NCBI GenBank assembly: GCA_001998905.1
Contig: MLAA01000002.1
Coordinates: 1-64,000 of the forward strand
DNA length: 64,000 nt
From: Rodentibacter caecimuris
GTDB taxonomy: Bacteria; Pseudomonadota; Gammaproteobacteria; Enterobacterales; Pasteurellaceae
Reading direction: 5' to 3'
The first letter of the stretch is position 1. Every line of letters starts with the position of its first letter. Of the stretch, positions 11,177 through 18,078 are shown one piece after another. The notes beneath the pieces are model-generated. The model was not told the DNA's origin. It did not search any database and saw nothing but the letters and a program-made list of their open reading frames with translations. Position numbers and translations under genes: made by a program.

Positions 11177-11580
11177 TTAATTTTGGTCCCAAGCACCATA
11201 ACGTCCCCGCCAGATGAGTTTGCCTTCACTGTCCGTCCGTGCTAACAATACATTGCGCCAACGACTCGTAGTTGTTCGGGTGGCGATAAATGTAGGTGAA
11301 AGTGCGATCGGTTTTTTGGGCGTTTTGCACTTTATGGATTTCCTGCCCCAGATGACTACCGTCCCAGACGAACCTTGTTTGGATTTCTGGTTCATCCTGT
11401 TTGTTCCGTTTCGCTTCGCTTTGGCTATCCGTCTGTCTAGGGAGTCATATTGATAACCTATCTTTGTCGGGCGGTTGTCGAGTGTTTGGTGTGCCGGTTT
11501 CTTCCAGTGAACGCCCTAGCGCATCATAACGATAAGTAAGCCGACTTTCACCGTTGTCTATGTCCGATACCGTATTCCCT
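11177..11580 (-). pseudogene. rhs remnant, frameshifted and truncated at both ends
   Basis: Three reading frames together rebuild part of an Rhs core. The first piece, around 11450-11560, reads RLTYRYDALGRSLEE, a YD-type repeat. The next, around 11400-11457, gives QYDSLDRRIAKAKRNGT. A shifted frame then reads TRFVWDGSHLGQEIHK and TFTYIYRHPNNYESLAQCI, and another shift gives KLIWRGRYGAWDQN near 11180. These are the usual motifs near the end of an Rhs core, but the conserved pre-toxin segment and any toxin tip are missing. No intact rhs gene is in the window. It lies on the opposite strand to the effector gene that follows. Confidence 0.8.
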
Positions 11581-11792
11581 TTATGTGCTGAGTTGACCGT
11601 TTTCATCGTATGAATAATACCAAAAGTTGGACTATTACACATTTGTGCCTGTACTATCACTGACTAGAACATTACAGAAACCAGCATAACTAAATATTTC
11701 CTAATTTTGTGATACTGGTCACATATTTTTTGATTTTTATAAAATATAATGCTCAGAAATGGATTTATATAAGCACAATAGAAAGGAATATT

Positions 11793-12998
11793 ATGAAACC
11801 TAATCACTATCAAACTCTAAAAATAGAAGAGATGACTCGCCATAGTATATTACCTAACTATGATTTCACAAAACCGGCTATTCAACCAGAAATTACTATA
11901 TTTGTAGCGCCAAAAGGAAGTAAAATAATCAAAGATAATATAAAGTCAACATCAGTGTTTGGACATGTATTTATTGGTGTCCGTGGTCTTAATAAAAAAA
12001 GTGGTAAATTTGAATCTCAAAGTATTGGATTTAGCCCCGGTGAAGACTGGGGAACCTCTGAGGATAATTTATCCTTTGAAGATCATTTACACTATGTTGA
12101 AGCATCGACATTGTCCATAGTATCGAAAAACCCTAGATTTCTAGAGAGTGTACAAGCACTATTCGATACTATAAATGATTACAAAACAGGTAAATTAAAA
12201 CCGGAAGATTATAATTTAGGAGCACGTAATTGTATTACTTTCGTTCAGAAAATTGCTAATAAATCTGGAATAAAAGGGCTACAATTATTTGGTTTACCAG
12301 ATTCAATATTAAAAAACTTACCTCATATCGCCGATAAATATCATACACCATTGATAATTGATTTAGACCATAATGGAATTCAAACGCTCTCGGATAGCTG
12401 GGGGGTAACCTTTGACTTTAGAGGTGATGGAAACAAAATACAAACAGGTTGGGTAGCGCCTAATGACGGATTACTTGTTTGGGATAAAAACAATGATGGT
12501 ATCATAAACAATGGAGAAGAACTTTTTGGTGAAAATCCTAAAGACCCGTCAATAAATGATGGTTTCGAAGCATTATCTTTACTAGATTCTAATAAAGATC
12601 TTATTTTTGATAAAAATGACGTAATGTGGTCAAAACTAGAAATATGGAAAGATGCTAATAGTGATGGCATAACCCAAATAGGGGAATTATTTTCACTAGA
12701 CTCTATAGGAATTGTTTCCATAGAGCTTAATGCTAAATCATCAGAACATATCGATAGTAATGGGAATTTACATAAACTAATATCCAAAGTAAATTGGCAA
12801 AATAGTCAACAGACAGATATTACTGATGTTTGGTTCAGACAAAATAAAGAATATATTGGGTTTCCTCCTGACATTCAATCAGATGTGGATAAACTAATTC
12901 AAGGCATGAGTACGTTTAATAACGTCACAACCGACTTAATAACCCCAGCATTAACTCAAACTATATTTGAATATGGTATTACATCGCTGGCTTCATAA
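11793..12998 (+). CDS. Probable effector: papain-like N-terminus with EF-hand calcium-binding region
   Basis: A 401-residue protein starting at ATG 11793 behind AGGAA; an upstream in-frame reading has no ribosome site. Residues about 30-180 contain a His in FGHVFIGV (His58) and a later Cys in LGARNCITFVQ (Cys147), an order seen in permuted NlpC/P60 or LRAT-like papain folds. Residues about 188-312 match the calcium-binding segment of RTX/FrpC-type proteins: LIIDLDHNGIQTLS, GWVAPNDGLLVWD, NNGEELFG, IWKDANSDGI. Two loops, at 231-242 and 287-298, fit the canonical 12-residue EF-hand. A Pro follows Asp251, as in self-cleaving FrpC modules, but cleavage is not shown. No signal peptide or GGxGxD repeats are seen. 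The lipoprotein gene 13 bp downstream may give immunity. A secreted toxin role is inference. Confidence 0.6.
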   Translation: MKPNHYQTLKIEEMTRHSILPNYDFTKPAIQPEITIFVAPKGSKIIKDNIKSTSVFGHVFIGVRGLNKKSGKFESQSIGFSPGEDWGTSEDNLSFEDHLHYVEASTLSIVSKNPRFLESVQALFDTINDYKTGKLKPEDYNLGARNCITFVQKIANKSGIKGLQLFGLPDSILKNLPHIADKYHTPLIIDLDHNGIQTLSDSWGVTFDFRGDGNKIQTGWVAPNDGLLVWDKNNDGIINNGEELFGENPKDPSINDGFEALSLLDSNKDLIFDKNDVMWSKLEIWKDANSDGITQIGELFSLDSIGIVSIELNAKSSEHIDSNGNLHKLISKVNWQNSQQTDITDVWFRQNKEYIGFPPDIQSDVDKLIQGMSTFNNVTTDLITPALTQTIFEYGITSLAS

Positions 12999-13011
12999 TT
13001 GGATACATCAT

Positions 13012-13653
13012 ATGAAATCTATAATAAGTTTTATTCTATGTATTATATTATTAGGTTGTAGTATTAATAAAATAGAAAATAATATTGCTACAGAAAAAAT
13101 GCTTACGTTTAAATATCAAGATAGTGAAGTTTTTCATGACCATAACATAGAGAATACAACGCCACCTCCAAGGACACAGGAAGAATTTGTAGCATTACAA
13201 AAAAAAGCATTATCTGGTGATGCAAATAGTAATTATCTTTTAGGAAGACTTTATCTTTCTGACTCAATTTGTAATACGGCAAAGGAAGATATTTATGATG
13301 ATAATTGTGAAAAAGCATTTCATTTTTTTCAAAAAGCCGTTGAATTAAATAAATACCATTCTCTAGCTCTACAATGGTTGGGCGCTTCTTACCAATGGGG
13401 AATGGGAACAAAAAGAGATTGGTCAAAAGCAATATACTTTTACGAAAGAGGGGCCGAATTAGGCAATTTAATGTCTCTCAATAATTTATTTGTTATATAC
13501 GCCGGAGGATTAGGGGGAATTACACGAGATTTGAAAAAAGCAAAAGAATATGCCCAAAAATCAGTAAGTTATGGTAGCAAGCTATACCGTCAATATATAG
13601 ATAACTGGGACTCATTTGTTGAGGATTTAAAAGAAGAAGATAAAATTCCGTAG
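13012..13653 (+). CDS. Sel1-repeat lipoprotein, candidate immunity protein
   Basis: A 213-residue lipoprotein. I start it at the ATG at 13012, so that a short signal peptide ends in the lipobox LLGC with Cys16; the reading from 12967 overlaps the effector gene and lacks a signal. The mature part holds Sel1-like repeats: one near ANSNYLLGRLYL, then ALQWLGASYQWGMGTKRDWSKA, then SLNNLFVIYAGG...DLKKAKEYA. It starts 13 bp after the effector stop, so the two are probably co-expressed. Sel1 proteins often sit beside polymorphic toxins, sometimes as immunity factors; that role here is inference. Base composition is AT-rich like the effector. Confidence 0.65.
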   Translation: MKSIISFILCIILLGCSINKIENNIATEKMLTFKYQDSEVFHDHNIENTTPPPRTQEEFVALQKKALSGDANSNYLLGRLYLSDSICNTAKEDIYDDNCEKAFHFFQKAVELNKYHSLALQWLGASYQWGMGTKRDWSKAIYFYERGAELGNLMSLNNLFVIYAGGLGGITRDLKKAKEYAQKSVSYGSKLYRQYIDNWDSFVEDLKEEDKIP

Positions 13654-13786
13654 CATTTTTGTTACTTCGATATTTCAGAGTAAATCTAAATCATTTTATA
13701 ATAATCTAGTTTCTTATAACATCTATTAAAAACTACCAAAGAGGAGACATGATGCCTAAGTAATTTACAGCCTAAAAGTTGATATA

Positions 13787-14257
13787 TGAGTTTGCAGAAT
13801 AAATACTTTAATAGCACTTTGTTTAGGTCAAAGTTTAAGCGGAACGGTGATTTCTTTACTGACACTAACCTCTGCTCTTGTCGGTAAATCTCTAGCGCCG
13901 ACAGAAATATTGGTAACTTGTCCCATGACAATAACAGTTCTAGGTTCATTTTGTATGATCTATTATGCAAGTTTATCAATGAAAAAACATGGTCGAAGAA
14001 GAGCATTTGTCATTAGTGGTTTTATTGGTATTTTCGGCGTAATTCTAGCTATATTTTCACTGTATTATCAGTATCTTATATTTTTTCTATTTTCAACATT
14101 TATTCTTGGTAATGCAGCTATATTTAATCAATTTTATAGATTTGCAGTAGCAGAGATTTTTGATAATGAAATATGGAAAAAAAGATCAACGTCATTTGTC
14201 ATTGGTTCCGGTATTCTTGGAGGGATATTAGGTTCTTTTCTGGCAGGGAATAGATAA
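13787..14257 (+). pseudogene. MFS transporter fragment, N-terminal part only
   Basis: The frame from about 13800 to 14257 reads LIALCLGQSLSGTVISLLTL, a loop SMKKHGRRRAFVISGF and several hydrophobic segments, which is the N-terminal third to half of a major-facilitator transporter. The true start is out of frame: ATG at 13787 gives MSLQNKYFN, then a shift is needed to reach LIALCLG. A good ribosome site (AGGAGA, 13742-13747) precedes ATG codons that stop after a few codons. The gene ends abruptly where the cdaR fragment begins on the other strand, so the C-terminal half has been deleted. Function lost. Confidence 0.7.
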
Positions 14258-14499
14258 ATTAATCCCTGATTGAGCTTCAAAATTCCATTTTGAGCCAAGA
14301 GCCGATCCACTTCCACTACCCGATTTTCTCTCAACGCCAATACTGCACCGGTATGGCGTTGTGATAAACGTTGCGGATTACCGGAGGCAATAATCACGCC
14401 ATCGTCATTCATCACGTTCACAGAATAGTGAATAATTTGCATCGCACGTTTAACGATTTTTTGCGCAATAGTCGTATCAAGTTGCATATTGGTTTTCAT
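14245..14499 (-). pseudogene. cdaR-type regulator fragment (second, broken copy)
   Basis: The first 80 or so residues of a CdaR-family sugar-diacid regulator: QKIVKRAMQIIHYSVNVM, GVIIASGNPQRLSQRHTGAV and ALRENRVVEVD. It closely resembles the start of the intact CdaR at 26573-27673. After LLAQ a one-base shift is needed to reach NFEAQSGINLSIP, and the homology then stops where the MFS fragment ends. Likely start ATG 14487 or 14499. The HTH is absent, so no regulator function remains. Confidence 0.75.
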
Positions 14500-14660
14500 T
14501 AAAGAAAAAGATGGATATACGGTATAGTTTGGAGATTTGTTCGTCAATAAACTTTTAGATGAATAAAAATGAGGGAGTAGGGATTTTTTATCGACATTAT
14601 GGCAGTTGCACAAATATAATTTTGCTTATCCGGTAGAGATGTCATGCCGACATCCCGTTA

Positions 14661-14701
14661 TGAGTTACATATAAATTAAAAGTGTAAAATATAAGTCTTA
14701 A
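14661..14701. repeat. Direct repeat copy 2
   Basis: Forty-one bases identical to 11092-11132, followed by an imperfect copy of the ssb terminator (arms near 14708-14719 and 14725-14736, then a T run). It marks the right edge of the 3.5-kb insert behind ssb. Confidence 0.85.
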
Positions 14702-14864
14702 CACTCAAGAGAATTCTTTTGAATAAAGGATTCTCTTTTTTTACTTGCTCAACAACTTTTGTTAATTCTTCATAAACATCATTTGGACATTGAGGTCTAG
14801 GCATTGAGCTAGAAAAATCCCCTTTCACTAGGTAATACTTTACGACTATTATGAGCACAGTCAT
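14676..14864 (-). other. Open stretch of 62 codons, possible gene remnant
   Basis: A frame reading FSSSMPRPQCPNDVYEELTK and then KENPLFKR, which looks like protein, but its last 20 codons run into the repeat and terminator copy. It lies left of a copy of the LysR-type regulatory module, in the position and orientation the target genes hold beside the other two copies. I do not recognise a family. It may be the stub of a gene cut by the insert. Confidence 0.3.
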
Positions 14865-14909
14865 TTTGTTGCATGATTGCTGAGTTCTAATATAGGTAAG
14901 TCTAATTAT

Positions 14910-14960
14910 TTTTGATTAGATAGGGAAGATTTAATGGGCTATTGAGTAAAATTTAATAAT
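14910..14960. promoter_or_regulatory. LysR-type regulatory module, copy A
   Basis: Begins TTTGATTAGAT and ends TTTAATAAT, with the same spacing as copies at 17141-17190 and 22421-22470. Copies A and B share most positions. No intact gene lies on either side now. Confidence 0.55.
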
Positions 14961-15122
14961 ACGTTTTGAGTGAGAAAAGTGCGGTCGATTTCTCTCCTAT
15001 TTTTGTAAATAGCGAACGATATTGGGACTAGCAACTCAACTATTTTTATAATGATACTAAGCACAATAATCACTAAAGTCTAAGACTAAAGCGATTATTG
15101 AAAAAATAATAAAGAAATGGTT

Positions 15123-15470
15123 CTATTTTTGATGTTTCTGCAACCATTGTTGCATAAATTTAATCTCCTCTTCTTGAGCCTGAATAATATTTTTAGCCAG
15201 TTGGCGTAATTCAGGATCTTTGCCATATTTCAGTTCAATTTCAGCCATTTTAACCGCACCTTGATGGTGAGGAATCATACCCGCTGCAAAGGCGATATCA
15301 GCATTTTGACTTTCCATTCCTTTCATCATATCTTGATGCATTGCGTTCATCCCCTCCATCAATTCTTGTTGCATTGGGGTAAGTTGAACATCGTGTTGAT
15401 GATGGGAAGTGTTTGCCATTGCTGTTGCACCAAGTGTTAAAGCAAATAATGCGGTTATTCGTTTTTTCAT
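15123..15470 (-). CDS. DUF305 family secreted protein, probably copper-linked
   Basis: A 115-residue exported protein. I start it at ATG 15470, after a GGAGT ribosome site, giving a signal peptide MKKRITALFALTLGATAMA. The mature part carries His and Met-rich motifs (HHQHD, MNAMHQDMMKGM, MIPHHQGAVKMAE) typical of DUF305 proteins, some of which bind copper in the periplasm. Its promoter has the geometry of a MerR/CueR-controlled promoter (15501-15531), which supports a metal-response role. It looks intact among broken neighbours. Confidence 0.8.
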   Translation of the reverse strand: MKKRITALFALTLGATAMANTSHHQHDVQLTPMQQELMEGMNAMHQDMMKGMESQNADIAFAAGMIPHHQGAVKMAEIELKYGKDPELRQLAKNIIQAQEEEIKFMQQWLQKHQK

Positions 15471-15500
15471 AAAATACTCCATTGGGTTAATTGAGCGGAG

Positions 15501-15531
15501 ATATTAAACCCTAACCTTTGGTTAAGGTCAA
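15501..15531 (-). promoter_or_regulatory. MerR/CueR-type promoter of the DUF305 gene
   Basis: Read on the minus strand, -35 TTGACC (15531-15526) and -10 TAATAT (15506-15501) are 19 bp apart, the long spacer that MerR-family activators need. The spacer holds a dyad, CTTAACC...GGTTAG. A matching promoter precedes the multicopper-oxidase remnant at 23851-23881. Confidence 0.65.
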
Positions 15532-15564
15532 GAGCATTCAGAATTGATGAAAAATCTGCTCATA

Positions 15565-15727
15565 TCTACAAATTACATATTCCGATCACACTCCTGAAAA
15601 TGATGCGCGAATTGTCGCCAGTGCGATTCAGCATAGTCTGATTTTGGTTACACGCAATACAGCGGGCTTTTCTCGCACAGGCGTAAGACTATTTAATGCT
15701 TTTGAAAACAGAAAGCTGTTTGAATAA
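15565..15727 (+). pseudogene. vapC-like PIN toxin, C-terminal remnant
   Basis: A frame without a start reads NDARIVASAIQHSL, ILVTRNTAGFSRTGV and RLFNAFE before a TAA at 15725. This is the usual last third of a VapC PIN-domain ribonuclease (the D.RIAA.A..H...LVTRN...F...GV pattern). The N-terminal part with the first catalytic Asp is missing, and no vapB antitoxin is seen. The rest of 15483-15803 holds the DUF305 promoter and an uptake signal near 15758. Confidence 0.75.
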
Positions 15728-15803
15728 TTGTTCGAGCGGCTTTTTACATTCAGATTAAAAAGTGCGGTGGGATTTGTAGCAATTTTACGTCCTGCTCCTA
15801 ATT

Positions 15804-16590
15804 TTAATCTTTCAACACTTGCTGTAACAGTTCGTTTATCTTATCCGCTGCCGTTGGACTTTGCTTACTTAATTTAGCAATGAGCCGTTTTAACTCCGTT
15901 TCATTTAAACCGAGATTTTTCAAAATTCCAAAATGGGAGCGTAATTGGTTTTGTACGGTTTCAAGATCGGCAAGTGTGCTGACCGTAACTAGCTCACGAT
16001 TGACCGCACTTAAATTATCACGACTAAACAAATAACCGAATAAATGGGCTTTTAAGGCGTAATCGATCCCCTCAAAATTCCATAAAATCGCAGAATTATC
16101 CCGTCCGTTTAAGGTGTTGAGCGTATGCGTACCCAATGCGTAATAATCACTCGATCCGGATTAGGTTGGCGAATCACCCTGTGCATCTTGGATACCTTTC
16201 TCGGCACGTTCTTTCAATAAGTTTTGCAAGGTAAGTAAACCATTTAAGGCGCGCGGAAAACCGGCGTAAGCATATTGATGAGCGAAAATCTCACGCAACT
16301 CACCCACCGTTAAGCCGCTTGCTAACCACCATTCCAAAGCGGATTTGAGCGGTTTTAACTCACCACGGGCGGAATAAAAGGCAATTGGCACAATAGCAAG
16401 TTGTTTATCGGTAAGCGGTGTAGTTTGGCTGATTTTTTGTAAGTCGGCTTTCGGATCAACTTTCGGTAATTCGACTTTTTCTAACCAAGTGGCTTTATTT
16501 TCTTTCGCATTCGGGCTAATGGCGATATGCGACATTGTGCTATGCTCACCAGCACCGTGCCAATGTTTAACGTTCGGCGGACACCATATG
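15804..16590 (-). pseudogene. Cupin / carboxymuconolactone-decarboxylase gene, broken by a stop and a deletion
   Basis: Cupin motif PPNVKHWHGAGEHSTMSHI, then a CMD-like region LTVGELREIFAHQYAYAGFPRALN. An in-frame TAA at 16161-16163 interrupts it; the same frame continues as ALGTHTLNTLNG and KAHLFGYLFSRDNLS, the second CMD unit, down to 15804. The stop could be a single C-to-T change (CAA to TAA). The 5' end is lost: at about 16588 the cupin frame is fused in frame to a truncated alpha/beta-hydrolase. Intact relatives are small oxidative-stress or quinone-related proteins of unclear substrate. Read leftward from a promoter region carrying copy B of the LysR-type module. Confidence 0.75.
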
Positions 16591-17085
16591 TCCGTTTCTG
16601 CCACTTTGATGGAATAACCACCGCCGCCACAGATACCTAGTAAACCGATACGGTTGGCATCTACGCCTTTAAATTGGCTGATAAAATCCACCGCACCACG
16701 AATATCTTCAATGCGGTTAGTCGGTTTATCAATGTAACGAGGTTCACCGCCGCTCGCCCCTTGATAGGCGGCATCAAAAATAACCTTGCTCCGCCAATTT
16801 TTGTGCATACAACCCCGCTACCTGCTCTTTTACCCCACCGTTCGGGTGAGCCACTACGATAGTAGGATATTTCTTGCTCGAATCAAAATTCGCCGCAATC
16901 GTCAAGCCGTTGAGTTTATATTGCACAGGTTGAATATTCACTTTACCTTGTGCATTTTCTGTAATCGCACCGTCATAAGTTAAAGTAAACGGATTTTGTT
17001 TGTAATCAGCCGCCATCGTATTTGCTCCGAAAAATAAAGTTGAAATAAATAAACCTGAAATCAGGGTTTTCTTAAATGATTTTTT
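16590..17085 (-). pseudogene. Alpha/beta-hydrolase, 5' part, frameshifted and fused to the cupin/CMD gene
   Basis: Starts at ATG 17085 with a signal peptide (MKKSFKKTLISGLFISTLFF, cleavage after a MAA-type site) and runs through PTIVVAHPNGGVKEQV. It stops at QGYF near 16775, and the reading continues one frame away as IFDAAYQGASGGEPRYI and RIGLLGICGGGGYS, the nucleophile region with GICGG in place of the usual GxSxG. One extra T in a run near 16785 would explain the shift. After AETD the hydrolase is cut and joined to the cupin gene. The lid and catalytic His are gone. Confidence 0.75.
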
Positions 17086-17108
17086 CATCCGAATTTCCTC
17101 GTATTGAT

Positions 17109-17190
17109 TGAATGAAACCATTATAAGTGGAGTGGATTGTTTTGATTAGATGCTGAAAATTTAATGGGGTTGTGAATGGGATTTAATAAT
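17109..17190. promoter_or_regulatory. LysR-type regulatory module, copy B
   Basis: The core 17141-17190 (TTTGATTAGAT...TTTAATAAT) matches copies A and C in length. The upstream part, 17109-17140 with ACCATTATA, also matches the stretch before copy C. It lies just upstream of the hydrolase pseudogene. Confidence 0.6.
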
Positions 17191-17431
17191 GAAAAACACT
17201 AAATTGTATGTAGCCCCTGCTGACGTAGGGGTACGCATAGCTATGATAATAATCTAACTTATTCATCTTTAACCATTCCGTCAAATTTATATTTGTTGAT
17301 TAGGTTATTCTATAACTGAAACTCTTGATATATTTAATAGAAGTTTCAAATATAATTGAAACTTCTTATTTTGAGAGTAAAGTATTCATCATAGATGAAA
17401 GGATTTAGTATGAAGAAAGGCTTAGTTTACT
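17191..17431. other. Gene-free stretch with a strong inverted repeat
   Basis: No coding region is seen. It holds a perfect 11-bp inverted repeat (17339-17349 with 17356-17366, loop of 6) followed by a short T-rich stretch, possibly a terminator, and a smaller CCCCT/AGGGG hairpin near 17215-17231. If copy B once faced a LysR gene as copy C does, that gene has been deleted from here. Confidence 0.4.
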
Positions 17432-17950
17432 GCCAAAAAGATCTCTGATTTCTTAAACTCACAGAAAATTACCAATTCAAGCACGCAGGTACAAAATTAT
17501 GCAGAATACTTTGCCAACGCCTTTTTGATTCATAAAGTTCCGCGTTATGATATTGAAGGAAAACGGATTTTTGAGATTGGTGAAAAATACCATTTTGAAG
17601 ATTTAGGTTTACGAAATGCCTTAATCGGCTATCGTGTACAAGACCGTGGCAAACTACTCGAAAACTGCATTTTCAATCATCTTCAAATCGCAGGTTACGA
17701 TGTCAAAATAGGTGGTTTAAACAGCCAAGAAATTGACTTCGTGGCAGAGAAAAACGGTGAACGTATTTATGTACAAGCCACACTCACCATCAATGAAGAA
17801 AAAACGCTTGAACGAGAGTTCGGTAACTTGCTCAAAATTCAAGACAACTACCCGAAATATGTGGTTACTATGGATGAATTTGATGGTAATACTTTTGAGG
17901 GGGTGCAGTGTTTGAGTTTGAGGGAGTTTTTGAGGGTGGTTTTGGGGTAA
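17432..17950 (+). pseudogene. DUF4143-type ATPase, C-terminal remnant
   Basis: An open frame from 17432 with no start at its beginning reads KKISDFLNSQKITNSS, then YAEYFANAFLIHKVPRYDI, KYHFEDLGLRNAL, GKLLENCIFNHLQIAGYDV and EIDFVAEKNGERIYVQA. These are the end of the DUF4143 domain of AAA-type ATPases, including the nuclease-like D...E.DF..E/Q segment. The N-terminal AAA domain with Walker motifs is absent, and the ATG at 17410 is in another frame and stops at once. Some such proteins are mobile or defence-linked; role unknown. Confidence 0.75.
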
Positions 17951-18078
17951 GAAACAGGCAGTCGAAATCTTTAAAAACTTCGCAAATTTTAACCGCTCTT
18001 TGGGCATTAAAAATACTAACTGAAAATTTTTTCCGACAGTATATAATGTTGAAAAATATCCAGCTATAAGGGAAATAT

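Noticed and set aside
14638..14654. GATGTC/GACATC hairpin left of repeat copy 2 as a terminator or insertion end
   Set aside because: Only a 6-bp stem without a T run, and no matching end was seen at the other side of the insert.
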